Source: Aphrocallistes beatrix (lineage: Eukaryota > Porifera > Hexactinellida > Sceptrulophora > Aphrocallistidae). From it: DNA of 64,000 nucleotides. How positions within the stretch are numbered: the first letter of the stretch is position 1; every line of letters starts with the position of its first letter. This document shows, piece after piece, positions 10,066-20,530 of this stretch. Location of the stretch: NCBI GenBank assembly GCA_963281255.1, contig OY725499.1:4607148-4671147 (forward strand), given 5' to 3'. Made by a program: the position numbers and the translations under genes. A model generated the notes under the pieces. The model made no database searches. It had not been told where the DNA came from and worked only from the letters and a program-made list of their open reading frames with translations.

Positions 10066-11511
10066 TACTCTTGTATTTCCTCCTATACTTCATCCATACT
10101 TGTGCAAAATTTGAATTGCCTAACAGCAGCTGTAGTCAATTTCAATATTTGGTGAGGTTATATTCGTTAGCTGTTATTTCTCGGAGAAGATTTTGTATGG
10201 TTTTCTTCCTTACTGATTACTATGACGGAATATTGTACTAATTATCCACTGTAAGATATCTCCACCAAATATGCCTACATGGCTGATATTATTGAACAAC
10301 GCTGGATATACACAGAATCATACTGAGTTCATTTCTGCTATCTAGATTATTTCCTTTCAAATCAAATGAGTTGTAGATTAATTAGCTAATGTAGCAAATT
10401 CCTACTTCTAATCTACATAACTGCTAGCTGCTAGCAGTGGAGAAGATTGCGATAGCAATTTATTCTAGAGATTTCCGTCCAATTCCATATTATCTTATAC
10501 TCAGGTTTGTCTATACTCAGGTTGTCTAAGTCTCAAGTAAATAGTTACAGTTGAACTTACTCTATATAACTCACCTAAAAACAGGCCCGTCCGATTTCCT
10601 AAATATTTTTCTGTATCTCGTGGGTCCTAGAACTGTATAATGGCTACTTCATGTTTACAACGGTATACGTGTACATTGTCACTGCATTGCATCCTTACAA
10701 CTGACCTGCATAACCTGGTTCTACCTGTCTATAGCAGCCATTTTGACCATTCCTCTGGGTGACCGTAATAACTAGAACCTGGCCATAATGGCCACCTAAG
10801 AACAGTCCCGCCCGAATGCCCATCAGTCCTTTTAGCGGGGTTGTCTGCACCGGTCAGGCGGGGAAAAGACCGAGAACTGAGACCACTAAGGGACTACGTT
10901 CTCATCGAACCAGAATTAGGTAACGTTTCCTAATATTAGTACCTAACCTTCGCACTAATATACTATGTATATAGACAATTCACTAATGTACATATATATT
11001 CTGCTGTGTGATATTTGTATTCAAGTATTTAGTACTAGCTAGCTAATATAAAATACAAATTATTCTGTCAGTTTACCCACCAAGGCTGGATTCGGTTAAC
11101 CGGCTAATCGCCATCAATCTCGGTTAACAGTTCAGAAAATCTTAGCTCGGTTAGCTGATCTGCTTTATTTAATAAATGTATCATTCTTTTTCGACGGAAA
11201 TTCATGGAAATTACTTCTGAAAATTTGATAAAACACGATAATTCCTATTTTACAAGCACTTGGTTTCGAGACCACTGAAGATATCAAAATTTTCAATATC
11301 AGGTTGAAGATTAGTCCAAAAATTATTTGTATTGACTAAACCATGGACAACATAATTTGTTGTTAATTAACAGAAGATAACGCATCAAATTCTCCTGGAG
11401 CAGTACTAACCCACCAGTCTATCGCACGGCATTATTGTGCAGCTCAAGATATATACTAGGGAAATATTAATAAATAAATAAACAAAATTAAAATAAAATA
11501 AATGATAATAT
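10066..11511. other. Intergenic region with dispersed repeat
   Basis: No gene seen. About 10560-10860 is a dispersed repeat shared with 14040-14440: both contain TGACCATTCCTYTGGGTGACC, a GTAATGGCCACCTAAGAACA-like segment and a block ending in CCTGTCTAT, in different order. Near 11090-11165 the motif CGGTTAAC recurs three times. Confidence 0.5.
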
Positions 11512-12690
11512 CTAATACAGTTTTAATTTACAATTATCACTATCAACACAAATAATAATATTATCTTGAGTTACTGCTATTCCTCCCGGAGTATAATCAC
11601 ACTCAATGCTATGAATCAACAGACCTTCTAATGTGTATATTTGTATTATTTTACCAGAACAATCACTAATTAGAATATTATTAAACTTATTAAAGCATAG
11701 AAATATAGCACCAGTTCCACCTCTCAAGCTTATAATGCTATTCAGGAAATTTCCTAACCTATAAAATACATGTACATTATGATGTTTGCCATTATCAGCT
11801 ACATATACTTTATTTTTAATTACTCTAACATCTGTTGGCTTTACTAACTCCCCAATTCCTAATTCTCTAATAAATTTAAGATCTAAACTTAACACTACAA
11901 TTCTATTATTATTACGATCTGCTACAAACACTTCGTCATTATCTACTGTTATACCTAATGGACATTTGAGATCTAACTCACTCCGACATTCTAATTTATA
12001 GTTTTGTGTTTCATATTTCAGGACTTTATTCAGATTCAAATCAGGAACAAACAACCAATCATTGTATAGAGCTATGGAGAGAGGCGTAACTAACTCTCCC
12101 TTACCAAATTCTCTAACGAACTGACCCTCCAAGCTAACTAGCTGAATCCTACTGTTCAACGTGTCAGCAATGAATATATTCCCTTTCCCATCTATCGCTA
12201 TACCACATGGATCATGTAGTTCTACTCTACCCTTCCCTCGCTTGCCTATAGACCTAATTGGATGTACTTTCGTGCGGTATATGGGAGCTGCATCTTGTAG
12301 AGAGCCAAACTTTTCTATCTGCTGCAGTAAATCTTCTAGGCGAGTTAGGTCAAAGTGGGGAAATGGGGTAGGAGTTGGCTGTTGGAATTGTTCTTTCTCT
12401 TTTTGCATTTTTTGAATGTGTAGCTTTTGTAGGTCGACAATGAGATTCTGCTCTAATGTCGGCTCTTTAATTTGTCTGATCAGCTGATCCAGATCCTTCA
12501 TCTGTTTCTGTCTCGTCTCCTCTTTGCTGAAGTAGTTAGCACTCATCTCATGCAGCTCTACCAGCAGCTGGTCCCTCCTCTCTTCCAGTTTCTTTATTAA
12601 GGAGTTGAAGGTGGATTTGACGAGGAGTTCTGCTCTTTCAAATGGGTTGGAATGTAGGGAAGGTTCGCTCTCAGGGAATCTTGAAGCCAT
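11512..12690 (-). CDS. Coiled-coil plus NHL-repeat protein (TRIM-NHL-like, no RING)
   Basis: Intact single-exon gene, 392 residues, starting MASRFPESEP. Residues about 18-125 are rich in Glu, Gln, Lys and Leu (LIKKLEERRDQLLVELHEM and on) and look like the B-box C-terminal coiled coil of TRIM proteins. From about residue 150 there are five or six NHL repeats, recognisable by blocks such as DPCGIAIDGKGNIFIADT, PLGITVDNDEVFVADRNNNR and GGIAVTQDN. These form a beta-propeller that binds RNA or protein in TRIM-NHL proteins. No RING finger or B-box zinc ligands are present, so ubiquitin ligase activity is not expected. Such intronless coiled-coil/NHL genes are common in some invertebrate genomes. 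TATAAATAT lies about 53 bases upstream. Substrate or partner unknown. Confidence 0.85.
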   Translation of the reverse strand: MASRFPESEPSLHSNPFERAELLVKSTFNSLIKKLEERRDQLLVELHEMSANYFSKEETRQKQMKDLDQLIRQIKEPTLEQNLIVDLQKLHIQKMQKEKEQFQQPTPTPFPHFDLTRLEDLLQQIEKFGSLQDAAPIYRTKVHPIRSIGKRGKGRVELHDPCGIAIDGKGNIFIADTLNSRIQLVSLEGQFVREFGKGELVTPLSIALYNDWLFVPDLNLNKVLKYETQNYKLECRSELDLKCPLGITVDNDEVFVADRNNNRIVVLSLDLKFIRELGIGELVKPTDVRVIKNKVYVADNGKHHNVHVFYRLGNFLNSIISLRGGTGAIFLCFNKFNNILISDCSGKIIQIYTLEGLLIHSIECDYTPGGIAVTQDNIIICVDSDNCKLKLY

Positions 12691-12742
12691 TGATTGTTTC
12701 TTTGTTTAATTTGTAGTTAATAATGGAATGTTTTCTGAGTGT

Positions 12743-12751
12743 ATATTTATA
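12743..12751 (-). promoter_or_regulatory. TATA-like box of the NHL gene
   Basis: TATAAATAT on the minus strand, 53 bases upstream of the start codon at 12690. Position fits a core promoter with a short 5' UTR. Confidence 0.4.
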
Positions 12752-13266
12752 TCAGATGAGAAATGTGTTGGTATCATGAGCTGATAGTGTGTGTTGTGTC
12801 GTAGTGAGAAGGATAGACTGATTAGAGAATGACTGGTAGGTTTGTGGCTACTTTCCTTGAAGCAGGAGGGTGTCATGTTTCTGAAAGGATATCTCTTTGT
12901 GGAACTTGCTTTTACATTATGAATTACTTTCAATGTTTTCTACCTTAAAGTTATATTTGTACTATATTTATAATAAAAAATGTTTGAATAGTTTTGTAAA
13001 TTTACAAGACAGTTCTGATCGTTATCATACAAATGTAGCTCCATAAGCGGGGAGAAATGGGAAATAAGAGGCCTAGAATGATAAAATAGGGATTCCATTC
13101 TATATTTCAGGAAAAGTATTTAATAGTAGGAGTCAGTAGGGCAGCCCTAAGCTCTCTGATATCTCCAGGCGTCCACAGGGTGACTCATGCAGACAAGAAG
13201 TGCTAGCAAGCCAAGCACGGTTGTATGTAACTTATCAACTATCAATGTTATAGTTATATTCTCCAA

Positions 13267-13656
13267 TCAAATGCTACATATTTCATTGCAAACAATACTT
13301 CTAGCCTGCTTTTCCGCTGATAAGTCCCTTGCAATCTGTGCTGTGCATTTATCTGTGAATTCTGCGAAATCCATCGTTGCCATGAAGGGAGATCCTGGAA
13401 TGTGCTGACCACCAACCTAAATTTAGAAAATAGTTCTGAATCGCTATTTCGTTCATAAATAAAAAGACAAAACAAATAAACAAACCTTCGCTTCAACAGA
13501 ATACAGGCCAGCTACAGTGGGCGTATACTCGACACGAACTCCATCAGCTTAATTGCTAATTTTAGAATGAGTAGGCCCTGAAGGGCCAATCAAACTCACA
13601 GTCACCTCTTCAGGCTCAGCTGGAACCAAGTCAGCAGAAGCAGACTTACAACTCAC
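13267..13656 (-). pseudogene. Filamin-type Ig repeat fragment, disrupted
   Basis: Two minus-strand blocks encode one filamin-like immunoglobulin repeat. The first (about 13656-13486) reads EEVTVSLIGPSGPTHSKISN, a stop, then ADGVRVEYTPTVAGLYSVEA and KV. The second (13416-13267) continues GGQHIPGSPFMATM and ends at TGA. GPSG, DG.R.EYTP, GLYSVE, and GGQHIPGSPF are hallmarks of filamin repeats, which crosslink actin and dock membrane proteins. A GT-AG intron (GTTTGT to TTAG, 13485-13417) separates the blocks exactly where the repeat continues, so it derives from a real gene, not a processed copy. TAA at 13549-13551 interrupts the repeat where CxDNxDGT is usual. Flanking sequence gives no further repeats. 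A fragment left from a duplication is most likely. Confidence 0.6.
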
Positions 13657-13689
13657 CTGTATTTTCTGGTATATCTGTCTATAACCAGA

Positions 13690-13960
13690 ATTCGATATGG
13701 ACAATTCGGTACATTACTATTCAGTATGGAGTAAACAGAAACTTTATAGAAAAGGTTTCTATTTTAAAATTTCTTTTCGTCCCCGGTTTTTGTCAAATAA
13801 GAGAAACGGGTTAATATATAAGGAACGGAAAGTGAGACTTTTGAATTGGAGTATGTTTGAAAAAAGGGGTGAAAATGAGGCATTTTGATTTAGATCAGTA
13901 TGTGCGAAAGGGGAATTTCAGGGGACGAAAGTTCTGCCATTCCTTTTAAATAAACTATAA
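13690..13960. repeat. Dispersed repeat shared with CNOT1 intron 21
   Basis: Matches 54990-55280 in scattered blocks: TTTTGAATTGGAGTATGTTT / TTTTTGGAGTGGAGTATATA, GGGGTGAAAATGAGG, and GCGAAAGGGG followed by ATTTCAGGGG. The copy here includes a 63-codon open frame that is not conserved in the other copy, so I do not call a gene. Probably an old fold-back element. Confidence 0.5.
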
Positions 13961-14645
13961 CCCTCACCTCGAATTGCTCCAGTTTCAGTTTGAGAGTTTG
14001 GAAATGTACCGAATTGTCGTGTACCGATTAGTCGGTATCGCGTATATGACAGTCATATTTGACCATTCCTTTGGGTGACCGTAACAACTCAGTAGAACCT
14101 GGACATACGTAATGGCCACCTAAGAACAGTCCTATCCGATTCCTATAATATTGAAACTGTGTATGCGGTCACCTGGGGCCAGGAGTCACCCTTTTTCGGT
14201 CCATTGCGGTCCCTAAAACTGTCTATAACAACCTCTTCATGTTTAGAACTACATACACGTGTTTATTACTACCTATCCCGAACAAAAATATAGTTTATAG
14301 GCGTCAGTAACATAAATAATAACGCACATCAGTGATATCCAGTGCATTATAGATTGTTTCTGCATCGCAACATTACAGCCTAGCACTGTATGTTATAGTG
14401 CCTACCTGTCTATGCGTGTAACGGCCATTTTAAAAAATACTTTTGTATCTGCACTGGATGTATCCTCTCAATGGGACGCATGTGTTAGATAGCCATATAA
14501 TTAGCGAGGTTTTTCCCCAAGAAATGGTCAACTAAATTTATATAAATTTTAGCATTAACTATTTTTTCCTTCTACACTAGCTAAAATATCACACAGCACA
14601 ATGAACTGTCTCTATAGATATTAGTGCGAAAGTTAGCTTTCAATA
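13961..14645. other. Intergenic region with dispersed repeat
   Basis: The segment about 14040-14440 is the second copy of the repeat also found at 10560-10860. Nothing else is recognised. Confidence 0.45.
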
Positions 14646-15353
14646 TTAGGGAACTTTCTCATTCAGCTTAACATTCATTGATTCCTTTCCGTTGTCTACT
14701 ACTACAGCTTTTTCATGTATCTTAGTAAACTTCCAATAGAAAGTCGTATCGCCTATTTCCTTCGAGATCTTGAAGTCTTGATTAGGTCCCTTTTGCTTCC
14801 ACTTAAACGCGTCATCGCTTGGCTTTCCTCCTAAACTGAAAAAATCCGCGAAGTATTTGACCAGTGCCTCTTTCGGATCTTTCTGCTTCAGATAGGGGTT
14901 TAGGGACAATGATGGTTTGCATGGAATTTCATCGCCACTTCTAGCACTATTCTCCAAATAAGGGCTTGATAGTAGCCTGGTGCCATTTCTTTCGAAAATT
15001 AAGAACTCATAAACAACCGTTCCATCGTCTTTGTAGTGTACATGAAGCGCTTCATGCGATGGTAAGTTGGGTAAAAACTGCAGATTTTTCGAGTCTGCGG
15101 TTGGAGCGATATGTGGCTCATCAGGACCAATACGAATTACTCGCATGCTGTACAGTTTATCGTTGAAGTAAGGTAGAGGCGGGACTATCTCTGCATTGGG
15201 CGCTATTTCAATGTGACTCTTGTATCCGGGACCCAAGTACTCTAGCAGAGCCTCATTCACTAACTTCAAGACGTTTCCATCTAGTTTGAAAACTTCTTCG
15301 TCCTTTGACTTGGGTTCATCAACGTTTCCAGTGCCTGCGTCCTTAGAAGCCAT
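14646..15353 (-). CDS. MGC family protein lacking the MGC anchor (235 aa)
   Basis: Intact single-exon gene. I start at the ATG at 15353 (MASKDAGTGN); an upstream in-frame TTG is not a plausible start. It carries the whole family domain: LVNEALLEYLGPGYKSHIEI near residue 35, LSSPYLENSARSGDEIPCK near 130-150, and FKWKQKGPNQDFKISKE plus FYWKF near the end. It has no Gly2-Cys3 and no repeat linker, so this member should be soluble, unlike its relatives. TATAAATAG lies 38-46 bases upstream, the same core promoter motif as at the 412-residue member. Function unknown. It may represent the domain organisation before the anchor and repeats were gained, or a member that lost them. Confidence 0.8.
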   Translation of the reverse strand: MASKDAGTGNVDEPKSKDEEVFKLDGNVLKLVNEALLEYLGPGYKSHIEIAPNAEIVPPLPYFNDKLYSMRVIRIGPDEPHIAPTADSKNLQFLPNLPSHEALHVHYKDDGTVVYEFLIFERNGTRLLSSPYLENSARSGDEIPCKPSLSLNPYLKQKDPKEALVKYFADFFSLGGKPSDDAFKWKQKGPNQDFKISKEIGDTTFYWKFTKIHEKAVVVDNGKESMNVKLNEKVP

Positions 15354-15390
15354 TAGGTAGTAGGAGAGTTTAGCACTCAAGCAATCTCAT

Positions 15391-15399
15391 CTATTTATA
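15391..15399 (-). promoter_or_regulatory. TATA box of the 235-residue MGC family gene
   Basis: TATAAATAG on the minus strand, 38 bases upstream of the start codon at 15353. Identical to the nonamer upstream of the 412-residue member. Confidence 0.5.
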
Positions 15400-16543
15400 T
15401 TATTCAGAGTCTAACCTGAATCTATGGCAACATCCCATGTCTATACCATAGTATTACGATGAACTGTTTTGAACGTGTTTTCTCAATAACAAGCGCACTT
15501 ATAACTCTTCAATTTCTGGTTCAGACGTTTCATTGTGTTATATGCACAAGTGCGCTTCGCTTGCTTGCGCTGCGCGGCTTGCGGACACTGCGTGGGAAGG
15601 ATCCCTAACTCCACCCTATGAGCCCAGATACCCATGATCCGAGAATGGCTTCAACACCTAAGTGAGTAACGCAACATTTTATGCGTTGTTATAGCAACCC
15701 AAAAATATGGAAACCTCCCAATCCATCAGTGTGGAGGATTTTGTACTTAACGATGGAGCGTAGATTCAGAATTTTGTTGTTTGATGACGTTAGCTTAATA
15801 ATGTAGATACATCCATACTCAGCATTTAATCTATCAAAATCCGTTCTCTCTTCTTATTCATGTTCTCTCTTCTTATTCATGAGATGTTGGTCTTATTAGG
15901 AAATGGATGTGATATCATTCTGACAATTAAATTGTGTTTTTTGCTATTATTATTTGGCAAATAATTTGTATTGTAACTCCTATCTTGTGTACCAAAATAA
16001 TGACATTTATGTTTTTTACAAAAAAACAAATTTAGTTACCATTATGGTACATCCTGTTTGTTTTCAAAATTGCTGTCTGTAAGATATTACAGTAGCAACC
16101 TTAACTCCTCCCAAATATGCAAATCAATTGAACTTTGGGGTTGTAACATGAGTTCATGGGTTTAATCATTCATCTGCTGACCTATTTTGCGTCTGTACAA
16201 TATTTCTGTTATTAGTTCACTCAACTCGACTATGAAATAATAATAAATAGAATTAATTAATTGAAATTTAACTTGGTAAACAATTGCCATTATGATATCT
16301 TTGTTAATGAACTATGAGTTAAGGTATTTCTCCAAATTTTTACATTTCTAGGAATTGATTGCATTATTCTGTTTAACTAAAAAAAGAGAAATCGTTTGCA
16401 CTGTTTATCTAATTGAATCATCATTATGAGCAACTTGCTGTCTTCGTCCCTGCCTTTTCGAAGTTATTTTCTAGCAACATAGTTCATTTCAAATCCGTTA
16501 ATTTGTCAAGTATTTCACTAACGTATCGAATCCAATATTTATA

Positions 16544-16736
16544 CAGTAGAACTCGGATAAGACGTACCTTCGGGAAGGAATTATTAATACGTACTAACGG
16601 AGTTTATATTACATAGATATCTATATTATAGATGGATTTTGGTTCAAAGAAATGAAATGAGAAATATATGTACTAAACCGAAGAACGTACTATCCGAGTA
16701 CGTACTAACCGAGTACGTACTAACCGAGTTCTACTG
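16544..16736. mobile_element. Pogo-like MITE, family C (TACTAACCGAG type)
   Basis: TA-flanked element with ends CAGTAGAACTCGGATAAGAC and CTAACCGAGTTCTACTG. The right part repeats ACGTACTAACCGAG twice, with an ACGTACTATCCGAG variant before. 193 bp, non-coding. Confidence 0.8.
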
Positions 16737-17206
16737 TATCTGCATTAGACTAACATGTAACTAGTAGCTGTGTTCTAGAACCTCTACAATAGTAAGCTCA
16801 CCGTCAAATAACGACATTCAATGCTAACTCATACTCGTAACACTTTGTTGTTATGTTGCATTCTCCGTCATTATTATGCAATATTTTAACATTGCTTTTG
16901 TATTCGGGGCCTAAGTATGATTTTGTCACTATTTTAACTATACAGTCGTGCAACGTTATCTGCAAAAATTATACTGTGTTTTCCTCTGACAGACTTATTC
17001 AATCATTATCAAGTTAAAACTCACTAAATTTTTTATTTTTCAATTATTCAAACAAATTTTAGAAACTTTTCTAAATTGTAATAAACAAATTTTCAGGATA
17101 TTTCTGCAAATAATGAAATGAACTATTTCTTGCTGTTATAATCCACTTCTATTTTAAGAACTGTACGTATGTTGCTAGTTAATATACTACCCGCTAATTT
17201 TAAACT

Positions 17207-17320
17207 ATAGTCGACTCTGCTTAATAGGGTCTCTGTTTAATTGAGTCAATCACTTAATCGGGTCACTTTTGGAAGGACCCGAATAGTTCTCACACATAGA
17301 AGCTAATACAAAATATTTTC
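17207..17320. mobile_element. Pogo-like MITE, family A, truncated
   Basis: The left end (TAGTCGACTCTGCTTAATAG) and the internal block GTTCTCACACATAGAAGCTA match the 415-584 element, but the right half is missing after AAATATTTTC. Confidence 0.65.
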
Positions 17321-17941
17321 TCTCTTCTTTGTTAAAATGCCAGCAAATCTGAGGTCCATGATTGGCTATACTAATCCCGCTATAACTAAATCCATGGAAC
17401 TTCTGTTTTACGCAGAAGCATGACATCTTCCATCATCCGAACTTTCCAGATTATCTAGTAAGTGTGACAAACGGCTGATGACCTGAATTTCTTTTAATTA
17501 ACGAGAACACATTAATCGCATTTTATCTCTGCTTTTTCATACTTACCTATTTTTATTGTTAGTTCTCATTAATTGTTAATTCTACAAGTAGAACTGAAAT
17601 TGTATGAATATGTCCTAAACTATTCTTTGCATTTTAAGAATTAATAAAATATAATTACTACGTAACTAATGAAGAGCTCATTGCTGCATGAAGAAGATGG
17701 AAATACTCCCTTGATCTAGACTTATGTCTAGAATCTCTGCTCATTGTGTACCATGCTACCCCAAGAGTGAATTGAAGATTAATTTATGAACATTTGTAGA
17801 GGAACGAATACAAATATACTAAAATATTAGAAATAAGACTCCCTATTGGAGCTATACGAATACTAGCTAGGATCCTGGTTACAAATATACAAACTATTAA
17901 CACACGAAATATATATACTGGAAATATAGTACCCAGATCGA

Positions 17942-18660
17942 CTAGGGAGGAGAAGGGGCTTCGATATCCAATCGAAATCTGAGTGCATTGTCATCCCTGA
18001 GTTTGACTTCATCTCCAGTGGATTGCCAGTAGAGTTTCCTTCCTTCCTGCTTCTGCTTTTGGAATATTATGACGGAACTATCAGTCTCATCTTGGTTCCA
18101 ATAGAATTCAGTGTTTACCTCATATTAACACTTTCCTTCATCTTAGTTTCATCATTAGTAATCAATTCTGTTTTACATGGTAAGTCTCCATTTGTACTAG
18201 AATTTGGCAAGAATGGGCTGGTTAGACTATCAATATCATCTACTGTCTGGTACACGTACACTGTGTTCTCTCCCATAGTTAGCACGTGAAGAACGAGGTT
18301 TTGAGGTGAGCTTTTTGAAATTGTTAGCATAGTTTTATCTGAATTTGGAACAATAAAGTCATCTGAATCCAGCAATACCAGACGAGCTATCTTACACGTA
18401 TCACAAAAGCCATCTGGAAGGTCCATATCATATATGAATATGCAGCTTGTGATGGAAGTAGAGGAGTTATTCTGAAAGAATTCAAAAAGGGCATCATGAA
18501 CACTCGCGATAATGTTTATTTTCGGAGGAGGACGAGTACGACGAGGACGAGTACAAATAGGACAATGAGGACAATAACGAGTAGAACAATGATCATAATA
18601 ACAATAAGAACAACAACGACGACGAGGAGGAGGACGAGGACGAGGCCAACAACCACCCAT
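17942..18660 (-). pseudogene. MGC family copy with Cys/Arg-rich N-terminus, frameshifted
   Basis: The first frame (18660-18115) starts MGGCWPRPRP and has a stretch of about 45 residues rich in Cys, Arg and Pro in place of the usual linker. Then comes the family domain: SVHDALFEFFQNN, MLTISKSSPQNLVLHVLTMG, SPFLPNSSTNGDLPCK. It stops at 18115-18117, but the family C-terminus (EFYWNQDETD, then KLYWQSTGDEVKLRDD) continues in another frame to a stop at 17942-17944. A one-base indel near 18120 separates them. Either a recent pseudogene, a sequencing error, or a shorter protein. Gly2 and Cys4 could still allow lipidation. The degraded copy at 26879-27508 is its closest relative. Confidence 0.75.
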
Positions 18661-19702
18661 GCGATACTGTTCAATAATAATTTGTGCTAATTATAGTCTA
18701 CATAAAAATAAGTGATTAATTGAGGAATACTGAGGGATACTGAATTAATTTAGAAAAATAAATTGTGTGATCTGTACATGCATTTCGGTTATAGAAATTC
18801 TGAATCTATTCATTCAAGTTCGTTGGCTTTTAAATAAGAGGAGACTTTGCTACTGATGAGTATTCATAACATCACATGCTAGCTTATCACATTACCCTTA
18901 CTCTACGGTTTAAGTACACATTCTCTTTAGTATTGGTTGCATGGGCGTATACTGTGGTGTGTAATGATATTGAAACTCTCAAAGTTTAATTATTAAATTG
19001 ATTTATTCCTTTCAAACACTTTTCTAGTGTTGACTTCCCAGAGTTATAGTACACAAGAGTTAGAATTAGAATTCTAGGATCAGTTCTACTGAATCTGTAT
19101 TTTGGCATTGCACTCTTAGGTGAAGACTTGCTATAATACTTATAGACATACACGAATCATATGTTTGGTATCACATTATCCTGATGGAAATGCTTCTGTT
19201 TCGACACTTAGAACCTTGATCGCAAGAGTAAACTATCCTAAATATTCACTTAATATCATATATTAAAACTCTTTGAAAAAATTCTGATATTTTATTATTT
19301 TGATAAGAGTAATAACCGTATCTTAAATATTTCCAGGAACTAGCAGGGCTACTCTGCGGACACGCAGTGTCTGCAAGCCTCGCAGCACAAGCAAAAAAAA
19401 AACCATTGAGTTTATATATAAGATGTTAGTTAGTTTCAATAACATAAAAGTTAGCTTTAATATTATCTTGATGCAAACGCTTTTGTTTTGACAATTAGAA
19501 CCTTAATCGCAATATTGAACTATCCCAAATATCCTTTTACTAAGATTATTTTGTCTAAATAACAATCTAAACAACAATAAACATATATAAATACAAATAC
19601 TATATCACTCCCTATTAGAGCTGCACTAAATACTTTCTATCTAAACTATTGGATGCAAATCTACGATTAACGCACACAGAGTGGATATGTTATAGAGATT
19701 TA
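18661..19702. other. Left flank of tandem unit 1
   Basis: Non-coding. From about 18785 the sequence is the start of the 2-kb duplicated unit repeated at 20829 and 23048. About 19345-19385 holds a GC-rich hairpin (CTCTGCGGACACGCAGTGTC and on) related in inverse orientation to 30768-30855, followed by an A-tract. Confidence 0.6.
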
Positions 19703-20530
19703 TTAATTTGGAGGTTTGGATGGTAATATTGGTATTAGTGGAATCGATATTCTGTCAAATTTAGCATTTAGTACTTTATTGTTGCCCGAGAGTTTCACTA
19801 CATCACCCTGTTTCCCAGACTCCCAATAGAGATCTTTTTTGCAAATCTGGAAGTCTTGTAAGGTTCCGCCATCGTTTTGTTCCCACTGAAACGGCTCAAT
19901 TTCTTCGTCAGGCAATGTCTTGTTTGGTTCAGAAGCTTCGTTGTTTGATTGGGATTCTTCTCCGTTTGCTAAGCGAAACATCTCTCTAATCGCTTGGTTT
20001 AACTCTGTATCATCCATAGAGCGAAACATTGGTGGGGGCTTCTTGCATGGTACTGGGTCTCCACTCTTACATGTCGCTGATAAGTAAGGACTTGTTATGT
20101 TCTCTTCACCTTTAATTTTCTGATGATAGACAAACACTTTAATATCACCTTTGATAAACAGATGAAGAACGAGAAGCTTAGGTGAATTATTTTTGAATGT
20201 TAGCTGATTTAACTCTTTCTTTTTATGATTTCCCCACTTTGGAGCGATTTGTAATTGTTTTGAGCCAGTTTGAATCTCTACTATATGGCCTATCTTTTCA
20301 ATGTAACCAGGTGGTATTTCGATGTCATCTCTTACTATGATGTAGCAGGAGTACTCATGTCCCAAGAGTTCATAAATAACCGCATTAACCCTCACGATAA
20401 AATCCCAGTCGAGATTATCGGACTTCTGTGTATCGTTTCCATCTTCTTTCACTGACTCGTGGATTGTTATGGACTCCAGAGGTTTGCTTGTAGGTTCCAC
20501 ATGATTGCTATTGCTGCTATGACAACCCAT
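19703..20530 (-). CDS. MGC family protein, intact copy of the tandem array (275 aa)
   Basis: Single-exon gene starting MGCHSSNSNHVEPTSKPLES; Gly2 and Cys3 fit dual lipidation. A short linker (ESITIHESVKEDGN, a single copy of the motif that is amplified at 33714-34565) leads to the domain: WDFIVRVNAVIYELLGHEY near residue 45, KLLVLHLFIKGDIKVFVYHQ near 120, SPYLSATCKSGDPVPCK near 150-165, an acidic spacer, FQWEQND and DFQICKKDLYWES. It is the only unbroken gene of the three tandem units. TATAAATT lies 27-34 bases upstream of the ATG, which would leave an unusually short 5' UTR, so promoter assignment is weak. Function unknown. Confidence 0.82.
   Translation of the reverse strand: MGCHSSNSNHVEPTSKPLESITIHESVKEDGNDTQKSDNLDWDFIVRVNAVIYELLGHEYSCYIIVRDDIEIPPGYIEKIGHIVEIQTGSKQLQIAPKWGNHKKKELNQLTFKNNSPKLLVLHLFIKGDIKVFVYHQKIKGEENITSPYLSATCKSGDPVPCKKPPPMFRSMDDTELNQAIREMFRLANGEESQSNNEASEPNKTLPDEEIEPFQWEQNDGGTLQDFQICKKDLYWESGKQGDVVKLSGNNKVLNAKFDRISIPLIPILPSKPPN

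Larger units (their letters stand above)
15400..17941. other. Long gene-poor AT-rich region
   Basis: About 2.5 kb without a supportable gene. It holds a GC-rich hairpin repeat near 15545-15600 (related to 30768-30855 and 31303-31396), a pogo-like MITE at 16544-16736 and a truncated family A MITE at about 17207-17320. The rest is AT-rich with no open frame worth reporting. Confidence 0.55.

Noticed and set aside
13697..13888. 63-codon frame on the plus strand
   Set aside because: Lies in a dispersed repeat whose other copy (54990-55280) does not keep the frame open.
18496..18690. Plus-strand frame rich in Thr and Arg
   Set aside because: Antisense of the Cys/Arg-rich start of the MGC copy at 17942-18660.
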